Positions 50,510-63,484 of a stretch of DNA of 64,000 nt are shown piece by piece. The stretch lies in contig JH720355.1 of NCBI GenBank assembly GCA_000231825.2, forward strand, positions 384,291 through 448,290. Reading direction: 5' to 3'. The first letter of the stretch is position 1, and the number at the start of each line of letters is the position of its first letter. This stretch comes from Tetrahymena elliotti 4EA (taxonomy: Eukaryota; Ciliophora; Oligohymenophorea; Hymenostomatida; Tetrahymenidae). The position numbers were made by a program, and so were the translations under genes. Below the pieces are notes generated by a model, which saw only the letters and a program-made list of their open reading frames with translations, had not been told where the DNA came from and ran no database searches.

Positions 50510-51360
50510 TAATAGTGCAAATAAAAAACACTATTTATTTCCTTAAAAAACAAATTTTCTTGAAAATTAATACCTAAGAAGAAAATAATTAATATTTAAA
50601 TAAAACCAAACCATCAAATAAATATGAATAATAAAATAATCTCATTTAAAAATTAAATCCATCTATCTAGTTTATTCAAAATAATTCAATTATTTTATAT
50701 ATTTATATATATTGCTAATCAGCAAATAAGTATTAACTTTTACTTCATAAATTATTATTAATTCTAAACCTACTAAAATATTGTTTTTTGAAAAATGAAA
50801 AAAAATTTTTAATCGCCAATCATTACCGATGATTATCTTATATTTGTTTAGGAACCTTAGTGTTTAACTAAATGAAAATTATTAGAAATATAAATTTTAC
50901 ATTAAAATAAATAAATATTTTTGTAATGAATGAATCAATTTTAATTGTAAATAAAATTTGCTACAAGTTTTTAGTATAAAATTATGTAAGGAATAACAAA
51001 TTAGTAGATTTAATAAATTAATTTATCAATAAAATGAATATAGATAGGAATGATATTATTTAGAAAAAAGAAGAGGTTAAAGAGATGATGCATATATAGA
51101 TATGTAAGATAAATAGAATAGTTTTATACAAATTTTATTATTATATATTTATTTTTTAGATTTTTTGTTTGTTGAGATGTTATTTTAGCTAATTTTTTAT
51201 GTTGATTTTCATGAATAATTGCAGCAGACTTGATCAATAATAATATTTCAAAATATTTTTCAGATAATTTATTTATACTTAATTTTGTTTACAAAACTTT
51301 ATTTTGGTTACTATTTTTGTATTGGGAAAGATAATTGATTGTATATTTTACTGTAATTTT
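50510..51360. other. Convergent intergenic gap
   Basis: Between the 3' ends of the LRR gene (+) and the deoxynucleoside kinase gene (-). AT-rich; nothing recognised. Confidence 0.6.
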
Positions 51361-52140
51361 TCAAACGCTTTCAATCATTTTAGATTTATTTTATTGTAAG
51401 AAGCGAGTAATTTGTTAAATCATTTCTCTTTGTTTAGGACCATCTTATTCAAAGTCTGTGTTTCCATCTACAACAAGGATAGGGATTTTTTCTTTTAAGC
51501 TTTCTTTTGAATGTATTAACCAATCTTCGTGACGTTAGTGGATGTCCTTAAGATATTCAAGAGAAATAGTATCCTTTTCTTCGTCTCTTGCTCTCTTTTA
51601 AAGACGCTTGTAGCAAATATCAGGCTAGACGTGAAGGTAGATTATACCATCCATTTAGTTTGCATGGAATTTATCAACTAAGAAATTAAAATAATCATTA
51701 TAAAGAGCCCATTCAAGTTCATTAAAGAAACCAGCTTTGTGTCCATTTAATGCAAAAATAAACTTATCACTTAAAACACTTCTTTCACAAACAACAAAAG
51801 GTTTTTCTCTACGGATTTCGTGCCATTATTTTAGACGAGAAAAGTATGCATATACTTAGAAAGTGTATCCCCAACGGTGAGGGTTTTAGTAGAAGGCATC
51901 AAGTAAGTTTAATTGAGGATTACCATCAATTGCCTACCAGTTATTGACAGGCTCTCTAACTACCTATGTGTCATCAATCAAACTTTAAATCAAACGAAGG
52001 AGGGTTGATTTACCACTTCCTATATTGCCTTCAACAGAAAAGATTTTGGAATTTGAGTTAGCATGGCTGAAAGGTGAAAGATATCCTAAAGTGTTGTTGG
52101 GATTCTCATTGAGAGAAGATGATGTAGAAGAAAATGACAT
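51361..52140 (-). CDS. Deoxynucleoside kinase (dCK/dGK/TK2/dNK family)
   Basis: A single exon of 260 codons, ATG at 52140, TGA at 51361-51363; 259 aa, the family's usual size. The P-loop is FSVEGNIGSGKSTLLRL (about 35-51). REPVNNWQAI matches the family's EPVxxW motif, CERSVLSDKFIF holds the ERS motif that positions the deoxyribose, and KRLQKRARDEEK is the arginine-rich LID. GIIYLHVQPDICYKRL is also typical. The enzyme phosphorylates deoxynucleosides with ATP, feeding dNTP salvage. The substrate (dA, dG, dC or dT) cannot be read from sequence alone. An N-terminal serine-rich stretch of about 30 residues could be a weak mitochondrial presequence, but it has no basic residues, so cytosolic is likelier. 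Confidence 0.92.
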
Positions 52141-54670
52141 GGCTATTAGCTTAATTGGGTTTTATATTTTACTAAAGCTATTTTTTAAGTTGATGCTTTT
52201 ACTTTGTATTTATATACTTTTTTTCAAACTTTATATTAGAATCGACATTATTGCAATTATATGGAAATTTAGATCTCGTTTTTAAATAGCAGCAATACTT
52301 TTCAGTGTTTAAAATTTTATGAAATTGAGGGAAAAGAATCTTTTAATATTTAACCAACTATATTTATATTTGACAAATACTTCTTTTTTGTTTTTCGTAA
52401 TCGTTATAAATAACAAGTTTCTAATAATAGAAAGTCAGTAAATTTTACACATAGTTTTGTATCATTTAAAGCTGCCTAATTTTATAGGCTTATTTCATAG
52501 TTACTTTGATTATTTAAATAGGAAATACAAGTTCAACAACCATCTTGGCCTCCTTTAATAGCTTGCTAAACTAATTATCATTCTTTCTTATGTTGTTAAG
52601 CTAGCAGCGCAACAGTTAAAACCCCCCCCCTCCTTATAATGAATAATAAGCTTACCTCTTTATTTAGTTGGCGCTCATTAGATCTATTTCAAAATATATT
52701 TTTTTTCTAAATTGAGCGGATATATGAATATTTTCAAATAAAAGAATGAAAATACTCCACATATTTATAACAGATTTTAAATAAATGGCAATGTTTAAAA
52801 CTTAAAAAATATGGTCTTGCAAGTAATTTTTTATTAGAATATAAAAATAAATAAAATTCATAAATACTTTATATTCTAACTTAGGCTTATTCAAAACAGA
52901 AATTTTTTTTAAATATTTATCAAATAAATTTTGTTTGCAAAAAAAAAATTATTATGAAACAAATAATTGTTATTTTCTCCATTTGAACCCAAAAAATCTA
53001 TTAAATAAAATTTAAATAATGTGTAAAGTTTTTCCTTTAATCTGCTAAAAATTTAATTTGATTTTTTATAACTAAAAACAAAATGCATCATCATAACTGA
53101 ATTCAAAAAATTAAATCTTTGAGTAATTAGAAGTATAATTATTTAATTTACTTTTACTATTTCATATTTTAATTTAGAAAAAAATTAAAATATTTTCCTT
53201 ATCAAATTTCTTTTACAAATACTGAATCAAGAAATTAAAATACAATTTAAAAGCAGTTAATTTAACAAATAAATTAATACCAAACTGAATTTAATTTTAG
53301 ACATTAAATTTAGCTAACTCCTAAATTTATCCTTTTAAATTAAGCATTTAAAATGTATGTTAAGATAAATTAAGACCATTTCAAATACAAAACCTGAATA
53401 CCTCTCAAAAATATAATTTATGAACAACTAATTTAGTAGAGTAAGTACATAATATTAGTTTTTTATTCTGAGAAAATTATATATCTTTGAAGTTAGTAGC
53501 AATTAAAAACACAAACCTTGGCCACAGTTAATTACAAAATCAGATCAGAAATAAATTTAAAATTAAATAATTTATTACACAAATCAGTATGAAAAGAAAT
53601 GCTTAGAGATGTATGTAAATGATGCGTATTTTTTCTTTGTATATTTGACACTGAAAAAGGTTTTAATAATTTTCTGCTCCAAAAACAAGGATTTTTTTAA
53701 TTTAATGAAATACATAGAACAAAAGAAACTCTTTATCTAATAAAACAGATATTAATATTATATGGAACAACAAGAAAAAGAAATAAAGGGGAGATGATGG
53801 GATGAGGAGTATGTAAAAGAATTCTATCCCTTTAGGAGATTCAAGATTTTATTGTTTTAAATCAAGCCAATAAAATACTACTAAATATCTATTGTTTTAT
53901 TTGAGTAAAAAAATTTAGGTAAAAAAGCAAAGAGATAATATGATAAAAAATAAGAATTTAATTATTAAAAAATGAATTTGTTAATCCAAATTAAAAGATG
54001 AAATAATTTACTTTTCAGAATATAAGAATAATAAAGAAATTGGTTAATTTTAATTAATTTAATAAATGAATGATTAATTAAATTAAAGTATGGAGTACTT
54101 ATTAAAAATATAATAAAAAATGTTGTGGTTTGCTAAGCAATTTCTTAATTTCATGTAAATATTTAATTGAAACCAAAGGTTTTTAATTATATGATAATGT
54201 ATTGAAACAGTATTTATAAAAATATTGATGGTTTAGCTTTCAATTTAATTCTTAGAGAATATTTGATGGCTTTCTTTCTTTCATATTATAGATCTAAAGG
54301 GCAAACCATAAATATTTGAGGATTGGTTAGGTTGGAAGTCTTATTATAATAAACAATCAAACAAAGATTAGGAGATATAAAAAGAAATAATAATAATTTA
54401 CAAGCCAAACGTATTTATTAATTTCTTTAATATAGATTTCACAAATTCATTATTAAAAAGGAGGATATTTTAAAATATTAACAAGTTTATAAATAGATTG
54501 AACCACATACATTTTATTTAGATTATCAAATAAACACTGAAATATAAAATTATTTTAAGGATTTTACTTTAGCCCATACTATATAAGTAAAATCATTAAG
54601 CTTAGTTTAGTTTAGATAGTTAGTTTAAAAATCTTTTTGTGATTACAATTTTTACATAGATATAGATAGA
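52141..54670. other. Long intergenic region
   Basis: 2.5 kb, the longest gene-free stretch. It includes the upstream region of the kinase and of the PP2C gene. 52440-52690 is less AT-rich than the rest and contains a run of nine C at 52622-52630. I tested this part by eye for a tRNA or other small RNA and saw no A/B boxes or clover-leaf. Nothing else recognised. Confidence 0.5.
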
Positions 54671-57600
54671 ATGAGATCTAGATCAAATAAAGTTTCACCA
54701 GCTTAGATTAGGGTATCAGCTGGTATACAATCAATTTCAACAGCAACATCTACAAGAAATGGATAATCATCAACTCGTAGTAATAATGGAAATAATTAAA
54801 TATTAATGAGTAACTTAGCTGGTAATGGTATTGGTAACTAATAATAACAATAATAGATATAGATTAGTAACGGATATATGAGCCATAATAATAACATAAA
54901 TAATGGAATGAATGGAACTTTTAATGCAAATGGATAGCATATTATAGCAGAATCAAGAAGCCAATAAAATTCTCCTTTAAATACACCTAAAAAGAATGGA
55001 AGTCATTTAGGATTTAAAAAACTTATAAGTGGAACAGTACCAGTAAATTACCATCATTAAGGGATAAATTCTGCCTAGAATGGTAACAATAGCAGTAATA
55101 ATAATTAATCAAATACCTTGAACGTACAATCAAACCCTGCTAACAGCATAAACCAAAACAATAGTTTCTAATTTGGGAACTATCAAAACGGAGATGGCTT
55201 AAAGAATAAATCATCATCTATTTCCAAAAAATAAAATAGCAATAGCAATAACAACATCAACGGATAAAATAATAATTTCAATGCAAACAATAATTTGCAG
55301 CCAATTAATTCTCGTCCTTCAACTGGTAGAGGTTAACCTAAAAAAGATTTATAAATATAACTGGGTTTTGATAACATGGATCTAATAACTAATAATGGAA
55401 ATGTCTCTGCTTCTAATGGCTAATATGAAAATACTTCAGAAGGAACTAATGCTATCTTATCAGCTAAGAATTCAAACTATTCTAATTCAGTTACACCCAC
55501 AATAAATGGTTCAAGTAACCCAAATTCTAACACAATAAACAGCTACATTAACAATCGCTCTTTAAATAAACCTTACTAAAGTGCTCATAGAAGAATGACA
55601 CCAAATAGGTTAACTGGGATTGATAAGGTAAATTTTTAATTAATTAAATAATTTCTAAAATTTACCAATCATTTTATTTGCTCTTCAATATTCATTTTCC
55701 TTAAAAACGTACTGTTAGTCTTTAATTTAAATACTAGAAGTGAATAAACTTACTTTTAGGTTTTGTTGTATTTTTTTTAACCACTTTTATTTTTATGAAT
55801 ATAGATATAATTGCCTACTCCTTAATCCTCTTCTAGAAATAACTCACCATACTGGAATAGTTTGTAGAATAATTCTGCTCGTCACAGAAAGTAATAGTAA
55901 AGCTTGATTAACAAAAGTTATAATGGTAATAAAGAAAATAATTAATATCTTGAAGGTCAATCCATAGTGCTACAAGGATAATAGTAAAATTCTAATCAAC
56001 TAAGCTTTATTAATGGAGCTTAGCCAAGTGGGCAAACATAATTTATGAGACTTAACAATAAAAGTCCTATAAATAGTGCTAGATCTAGCAGTTATAATAA
56101 CAGTACTAATAACAATAATAGTATTTAAGTGTAAAATAATGGACAAAACAATAATTCATAATAAAATAATCCAACCCAATTTGAAAGGTCTAATCATTCA
56201 CCCTTAATAAGCAAACTTTTAATTCTTCCAAATAGTACAAGGTCATCAAGCTCAAATAATAACAATAGGAATAAAAGTGGAAGAAGTATTTTAAAACAGA
56301 GATAAATTGGTATCATGAATAATAATAGTTTTAATGCTGCTGAAGAAAATCAAAAAGCTGGGGCTGAATCTACAAGAAATAGTGGTGAATCTAATCAAAA
56401 TAATCTAAATAACCACATAAGTAATGGACACAATTTAAATTACTTTTAAAACTCTTAAGCAGTGCGCTAAAGCCATGCAAAAAGCACTTAAAAAGAAAGA
56501 CTTTAACAAAATAATTAAAATAATGGAAATAATGAATTGAATATGCCACTTATAAACCCATAATAATCACAAACACCATCAAATTCATAGCAATATAATG
56601 CATAGAACTAGCTCAATAGCAAATTAAATAACCTTCATACTAACGAATTTCTATAAAATACTTAATAGCAGTCTTAGCAATAGTAATAATAAGATAATGA
56701 ATAAAATTCATCTAGCCAAAACAACTAAAATAACAATAATTCAAATCAAAATTAACAATAATAACAAAACTAGAATGGGGCTAATCCTGAATAGCAAGCT
56801 TAGCCAAGTAAAGGAGTTTTAAATATGAAATATTCTTTTAGAACAAGAAAGGGATTTATGCCAAATAATCCAAATAAAGTAAATTAAGATACCTACATTA
56901 TTTAATAAAATATAAACAAAAAACATTGGTAACACTTTTATTCTGTCTGTGATGGACATGGTGTATTTGGACATGATGTGTCTGGATTCTTAAAAAGACT
57001 TTTGCCATTGCTTTTCAGTGAGTAGAGCGACAGACTTGAACAAGATCCAAGAAAAATTCTAAATGAAATATATGAAGAGGCAAATGAAAAATTGAATTAT
57101 GAAAGCAACATTGATATTTTATTTAGTGGAAGTACAGTAGTATCAGTTTACTTTCATAAAAATAGCATATTTTGTGCAAATATTGGAGATTCTCGTGCTA
57201 TTTTAGGTAAAAAAAATTCTCAAGATAAATGGTCAGTCATTCCTCTCTCTAGAGATCATAAGCCTAGTGATAGTGAAGAAGCATAAAGAATCATAGCTGA
57301 AAATGGTAGAATTGAGGCATTTAAAGATTAGGAAGGAAAACCTATCGGCCCAACAAGAGTTTGGCTTAAGAATGAAAATGTCCCTGGGTTGGCTATGACT
57401 AGAAGCATGGGTGATACAGTAGCAGAAAGTGTTGGAGTTACTTGGAGGCCAGAAATAATAGAATATGAATTGAGTTTTAATGATAAAATTTTAGTACTTG
57501 CAAGTGATGGAGTTTGGGAATTTATAGATAATAAAGAAATAATCAAAATGATTGCTCCCTATTACCAAAGAAACGACATAGAAGGAGCTTGTGAATGCTT

Positions 57601-57685
57601 GCTGCAAGAAGCCCATTTACGTTGGACAAGAGAATGCAATGTAATTGATGATATATCCTTTATCATAATCTTTATGAATATGTGA
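54671..57685 (+). CDS. PP2C-type Ser/Thr phosphatase with long N-rich N-terminus
   Basis: Two exons, 54671-55627 and 55805-57685 (TGA), phase 0, 945 aa. About the first 670 residues are low-complexity, mainly asparagine, serine and glutamine. The catalytic domain (about 670-945) has the metal and phosphate residues in order: YSVCDGHGVFGHDVS (D702), ANIGDSRAILG (about 780), LSRDHKPSDSEEA, GLAMTRSMGD, LASDGVWEFIDN (about 887), and NVIDDISFIIIF with the final metal aspartate. PP2C phosphatases are Mn/Mg-dependent monomers that oppose kinases in stress and cAMP signalling. The domain looks active and complete. The N-rich extension could drive condensation or localisation, but that is speculation. 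Upstream is a 2.5-kb gene-free region. Confidence 0.93.
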
Positions 57686-58396
57686 GTTATTGGTTTATTT
57701 ACCATTTCATTTGAAAAAATAAGGCAAATAAAATAAAAAAACCACAAAATAATTTATCCTCATAAAATATTTAATTTAATTTGATAGATAAGCTTCTTTC
57801 TTATTATTTAATAATTAAAAAAAACTAATTAATTAAGATCCAGCCATTTATAAACATTTCAATAAATAAATGAATTAAATTGCTTGATAAATATGTAAAT
57901 AAAATTAAAGTCATATTTATTTTAATATTAAAAATAAAAATATTATTATTAAAAAATCATCAATTAACCAATCAATTACTCAAAATAATTATTAAAACAA
58001 TCAAAGATGATTTCAACCATTTTATATATCTTTTGTATTTATCTTAAATTAGTTCTTACTTTTCATCTAATTTCATAGATACAATTTTGACAAAATAGAG
58101 GACTACATTTATTGTTAATTTAATATCCTTCAACTGTAGTTTTAATAAAAGTTTAAAGATTAAAGGAATAGAATAGATAATGAATTAAAAAATTCTTTTA
58201 TGTAATAATTTTTTTAGCTTTGTTAAAATAATTATTTTAAAATTCCATAAATATTATCTTAAATTTAATGTTCCTCTCTTACAAATCTTAGTTAATTTTT
58301 ATATTGATTACTATTGATTAATTTCTTAATTTGTTAAAGTTAATTATCTGAAAAGAAATATCAAATTTTTTATAACATAAAAATTATTAAATTGAG
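57686..58396. other. Intergenic, nothing recognised
   Basis: AT-rich spacer between two plus-strand genes. Confidence 0.6.
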
Positions 58397-58942
58397 ATGA
58401 GTAATAATTAGCCAAATTATTCATATGAAAGCTCTTAGTTGAAAATAAATTTATAAATTATGGAAGAAGATTTTAATTCTTTACTGATTAAAATATAAAG
58501 CAGTATGAATAAGGTTTTTTTTACATTTGATGTTTTTAAATTGTTTGTTTTATTCATATTGTTAATTATTTAGATGTCTTCCAATAATATAGCTCTTTCT
58601 GAGCTGATGAAGTAAAGTGCCACTGAATATTGTGAGGAAGTTATTAAAGCTAAAAATTTACTTCAAAGTATAATAGGCGATTGTGAAAATATCTAAGATT
58701 ACTTTATACACATTGAAATTCTTTAAAAAAAAATGTAAAATTTGTTTTGTTAAACAAACAAATAAACTCAATTTAATATTAAAGATAAACTAAATAATTA
58801 ATTAATTTGTAAATCAATATCTCTATGATTAAAATTTCTATTTTTTTAATAATGAAGAAGTCACTTTAGGTTAATAGTAGAAGAGATTGCTAAAATAAAA
58901 GAAAGAGAGCTTATAGAGGTTGAATTAGATAACAAATTTTGA
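58397..58942 (+). CDS. Small coiled-coil protein, 116 aa
   Basis: Exons 58397-58513, 58574-58734 and 58870-58942 (TGA) join in phase. Sequence starts MSNNQPNYSYESSQLKINLQ and is helical throughout: EEDFNSLLIKIQSSMNK, then ALSELMKQSATEYCEEVIKA, and ending VEEIAKIKERELIEVELDN. The first intron has a weak donor (GTTTTTT) and is itself open, so the start could instead be the ATG at 58574. Length, heptad-like leucines and the acidic end are reminiscent of Mediator subunit Med22 or a similar small coiled-coil subunit of a complex. I cannot confirm this by eye, so no function is assigned. Confidence 0.55.
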
Positions 58943-59716
58943 AAATATAAAGTCTAATTAATCTAAAATGTGAATAACTAAAATATTTAAAGTAATGAGA
59001 TGAAATAAACGATATCATATCTTGATACTTGAAACAAAAATGAACAAAAATTCAATTACTTTCATTACTTTTAGTTTATAAAAGGCAAGTTTAATTACAG
59101 AAAAACACAAAAAAACTTTTTAAAATTATTAATTATTTTAAGTAGTTTCTATTGTATTCAATAAATAAATTTAAGTTTATTTTAAATTTATCACATAGGT
59201 ATTTAATTTTTTGATAAAAAATTATCAATCTCTAAAATAATTTAAATATGTCATAAAATATTCTAAACAAAATTTTACATTTTTTGTGATCATTTTTAAT
59301 TTTTTTAAATAAAGAAATATGCATGTATATATATGTTTTATGTAAAGTCTTAGTTCATATTTTTGAAAAAATATATTAATAATATTAGTTCATTTATATA
59401 ATTTTTAAATAAAACAGAAAATATTTTATTAAATATTCATAAAATTATTTTTTGAGTTTCATTTTTTTAAAAATTAAAGAAATTCTTCTATGTTTTAATT
59501 CGACTTTTTGCTTATTTTTTTAATAGTTGAAAATTTATAAAATTTTAAGTTTAATAAACCATAATTATTTATTTTGTTGAAAGAATATTAAATTTTTTTC
59601 TTATTAATAAAATATTTTGTAAATACTTTTATGCAAAGTTAGTTAACAAGTAACCTTTAAAATTTTATTATTAAATAATTTAATATTTCTTTTAGAGAGC
59701 AAGTATAATAATAATT
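58943..59716. other. Intergenic, nothing recognised
   Basis: Extremely AT-rich spacer between plus-strand genes. Confidence 0.6.
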
Positions 59717-60877
59717 ATGTAGAGAAAGGAGAGCTTTTAGAATTTTTAGAAGTAATAAAGAAATAAAATACCTTTTGTAGCATGTAATGAAAAATAATCT
59801 AGTTACATTATAGGTTAAGCTGTAAGCTGCTCTGAAAGTAGTAGACTAGAGTTTAAAAATTACTCATGGCCTTTTACAAATAATAAAAATAAAGATTTAG
59901 AATTGATATTATTGAAAACAATTTGCAGCTTTCTAAATCGAGATGGAGGAACTATTCTTATAGGAGTTACAGATCAAAAGAAAGTAGAAGGAGTTTAAAT
60001 AAATAATGTTGATGATGTCAAAAAATATTTTGATTAATTAAAAGAAAGGTTTTATCCAAAGCCTTAAGGACTCATTAAAACAGTAGAAATACCTGTTAGA
60101 AAATTTATAGATGAAGAATAATATTTCTGGATTCCAAATACTTTTATTATAAGAATTGAGATAAAATAGGGAAAGTTAGATAGATTTTATACATTTAAAA
60201 TTGCTTAGTAAATGTTTTCAGCATTTAGGGAAGATGCAAGTGCTATATTAATTAAAGACATAGATGAAATTTAAGAACAAATATATCTAAAAAGCTAGCA
60301 TCCACCTGAATAGTCTAGATAAATTATTTATGAAGAACCTGATTAAGAAGGACTCTAAGAAAGTTATGATGAAAAAAAATCAAAAGTTCATGAAAATAAA
60401 GGAAATTATATTGCGTTCACAAACTTATACAAAAATTATTTTAGGGATTTCATAAAATTTTTAGATAATAGGTTGAAAGAAAGAAAAATTTATAATGTAG
60501 AATTTTTTGAAATATCAGATTATGCATTATTTATTAGCCATTCAAGAATGATGAAATTATATTATTAAGTAGAAGAAATAGTTAATGAGTATTAACAAGA
60601 GATTAAATAAGTCACTATCAGCTATTAAGATTTACAGTTTGGATTCCCTAAAAAATCACTAACAATTAAAGTTTACACTGATGAAGAATAGGAATCTGTT
60701 TTAGAATCTGTATAATAAATTAGTTGCTAATGCAAAGTTAAAGAATTTAATGGATATAATGAGTTCTTTATCTTTAATATTGTCTCTTTTGAAGATCTAG
60801 TTACCATTTATCAATATTTTAAAGATCTTAATCTAAAAACATATATTACTCTTACTAAACCTGAAAAAAAGCAGTGA
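59717..60877 (+). CDS. Schlafen/AlbA_2-domain protein
   Basis: An intronless frame of 387 codons, 386 aa. The AlbA_2 (Schlafen) core is clear: SSRLEFKNYSWPF (E45, F46), LLKTICSFLNRDGGTILIGV (67-84), then VTDQKKVEGVQI, and a later strand FIIRIEIKQGKLDRFYTFK. Schlafen-family AlbA_2 domains bind nucleic acid; in animal SLFN proteins some cleave tRNA. The rest (about 220-386) has no recognised domain but is well structured-looking (NYFRDFIKFLDNRLKERKIY; EFFEISDYALFISH). It has no AAA/helicase part, so it resembles the short SLFNL1-like proteins. Catalytic acidic residues of SLFN nucleases cannot be assigned by eye, so activity is open. The start is fixed by the ATG opening the frame (MQRKESFQNFQK). 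Confidence 0.82.
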
Positions 60878-61477
60878 AAAAACTTCTTATAATATATTCA
60901 TTAATAAATCTAATATTATTTTAATCAAATAATTCTTTTAAACCAAATAGCTTCTTAGGTAAATTAAGCACCTTGATATAAATTATTAATATTATAAAAT
61001 ATTGATTTTAATAAAGTAAATTTTAAATGTTTTATTCAACTTGAAGTCAATAAAACAAAATCAATTTTATTCAATAAAATGAAAACTAAAATTTGAACTT
61101 TTAAACACTTATAATATTTATTTAACATAAAGAGATAACCTTATTTCTTAATATGATTTTTAACTAGAAAAATAAAAATAAAAAGAATAAATGATTTAAG
61201 TTTGAAATTAATTATCAAATTTTAAATAAGATGATAAATAAATTTTAAAATAAATAGAATATAATTATCAATAAAAACTTGCATCTTTGCTTTTCTAACT
61301 GATAAAATAAATTTGCTATTTTTATTTGCTTAATTCAATTTAAAGTTATTTTTGCATCTTCAGTTTAATATTTTTCTGCTCTAATAATTCGAAAATATTG
61401 CTAATTTTTTTTGCTATTTTTTATTTGATTTCTTCTTACTACTTATTGCCCCTCTTTAAATTTATAATTTAACTGAT
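60878..61477. other. Intergenic, 5' flank of duplicated gene
   Basis: AT-rich. The last 30 or so bases (from about 61445) already resemble the flank of the second gene copy at about 63450. Confidence 0.5.
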
Positions 61478-62000
61478 ATGGATACTTAAAATAAATGTGG
61501 TTAATCTTACTCAATTCCATTTTTAAATAGATGTAAAATTCTTAAATTATATTTTACTCTTTAAACAAATCTTATTAGGGACTATCGCATCAAAAAAAAT
61601 AATCTGATCAGAAATCAAATAAAAAGATAAAAAAATATTAGTTATAAAAGTTTTAAAATATCTCTTCTTATCAAAATCTCCAGATAAAAAGAATGTACAA
61701 AGAATAAATAAATGATCAAAAAGGTTAGAAAAATTAAATTGTAAGATCAGATTAGAATGAGAATAAGGTTGCTTAAAAGAAAAAGTAAATAGCCAAAAAA
61801 AGGACAAAGTGGGTTCCTTTTCTCCTTTTAAACAACTTAAATCCAGATGAAAAGCCAGTTTTTATCTTTTAATTCAAAAAATGTATGAAAAGTTATGCAA
61901 ACAATAAATACAATAAATATAGAACATTTGGGTTTGAGGAAGCTGGTATTGGTAGAATAGAGCAATTGAAATTAGACAAAATATATGGAAATTTAGAAAT
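61445..62000. repeat. Tandem duplication, left copy
   Basis: About 61445-62000 is repeated at about 63450-64000 with a period near 2.0 kb (1999 bp over the coding exon). The last 95 bases compared are almost identical. The copies diverge more in the inferred intron. The right copy is cut by the window end, so the full extent is unknown. Confidence 0.9.
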
Positions 62001-62838
62001 TTAATTAGAAACTTATTAGATGGGAGAGATTTCATTTAAACACCTTATTAATTTATATAAATCATATTAAGATCAGCAGTATTATGAGCTAGCTCTCAGT
62101 CTTGAGAGATATCAAGAATGGTCTTTGAACTAATCAATTTTGCTTAATAAACTTTTTACAAAAATGAGAAAAACTTAAAGTAAGGAATAATATATTGAAA
62201 GGCATTTATAAAACTTTGATGAGGATGTTACTAAGTGGATCTCAGATAAGTATAAAAATGAAATTTATGAAGTCTCAATTGGATATTGTAATTTTGAAAA
62301 AAAACTCTTGGCGTTAAAGAAGAAGATCTTTTCTTAAAATTTGATTATGTTTTTAGGAAAAGATACTAACTTATTCTACAACCAAATTTAAAATAAAAAT
62401 ATGAAAGAAAATATGAGCTGTCTTTTTGGAGGATAAGAGTTTAATGGAAAAGTTTAGCTTGAAAAATTGATAAAACTTTTAAATTGTAGCACAAATGGTG
62501 ATTCATTTTGTGTCATTGAAGATGAGGCCATAACAATTGAAGGAGTCATACTACCTTGCACAAAGACTGTAACGACATATTTTTATGATGAAGATAAAAG
62601 AGAAATAACTAATTAGCCCTCTTACTTTTTTTTTGTTGTAGCTGAGTATAATTTTGAAGCTAATTGGATAAAGTATCTAATGGACTTGAGAAATAATAAG
62701 AATAATCAATCATATTAGAGGTAGAGTTAATCATAAATAACCTAACAATCTCATTCTATGTATTCTGACAATTTATATACTAATTTCGAGTTTATGTGCT
62801 AACAAGAATACTTCTTAGAAAGATTTAATTATACCTGA
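61478..62838 (+). CDS. Unrecognised protein, tandem copy 1
   Basis: Preferred model: exon 61478-61499 (MDTQNKC) plus exon 61724-62838 (TGA), 378 aa, with a 224-nt intron. Evidence: comparing the two copies, exon 1 and everything after 61724 align without indels, while 61500-61723 carries indels and, in copy 2, an in-frame TGA. An alternative start is the ATG at 61693, also conserved. The protein begins with a K/Q-rich basic region, then KRTKWVPFLLLNNLNPDEKP, RTFGFEEAGIGRIEQLKLDK, a helical middle (YYELALSLERYQEWSL), and a C-terminal part with FCVIEDEAITIEGVILPCTK and YFFFVVAEYNFEANWIKYL. I recognise no family. A member of a duplicated, probably lineage-specific gene set. Confidence 0.6.
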
Positions 62839-63484
62839 ATATAAAATTAATTATACTAGTTTACAAATTTACTCTCTTTAAATTGTCAAATTAAATTATC
62901 TTAACAATAAACCTAATGATAAGCATTATTTATTTATTGAAATAATTTAGTTTTTTTGAGAATTTTATATTTTTATTTTTTTGTCAGAAAATGAAAATAA
63001 AGAACAAAAAAAAAAAATTTCTTTTATAAATAATTAATAAAAATTAAAATAGTCAAATATTTCAAAAGCAATCAATTAAAAAATTTTAATTCTGAAAAAA
63101 AAAAAATTTAAAAATATTATAATTATTAGAAGAAATAAATCTAAATGTTGATTTAGAAATAGTAAATTAAATAGGGCTGTGAATCATATAATAAAATAAA
63201 CCATAAGAATAGGATCAAACATTCTCTTTTTAATGTTTTCCTTTATTTTAGAAATAGACATTTTAAAAATATAAATTTTGTTTGATTTTTTATGTATGAT
63301 TGAATAAATATTAATTTAAAAAATTCATAATTTTTTCACATGAATTTTTTTAATTTCTGGGGTTTATGAATAATATTTTAAGATTAATTTTTGTATTTTT
63401 TGAGAATGGCAGTATAATGAATTTTTATTCAAATCATTTATTCCTCCTCCTTACACCCCCTATAAATTTTTTAATATAATTTTT
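62839..63484. other. Spacer between tandem copies
   Basis: 646 AT-rich bases; contains a CCTCCTCCTTACACCCCC-like patch just before copy 2. No gene recognised. Confidence 0.5.

Noticed and set aside
52025..52285. 86-codon plus frame
   Set aside because: Overlaps the P-loop of the kinase in antisense and ends in AT-rich noise.
52530..52690. Possible tRNA or Pol III gene in a GC-richer patch
   Set aside because: No clover-leaf or A/B box found on either strand.
57328..57747. Minus frames over the PP2C domain
   Set aside because: Shadows; the plus frame has all catalytic motifs.
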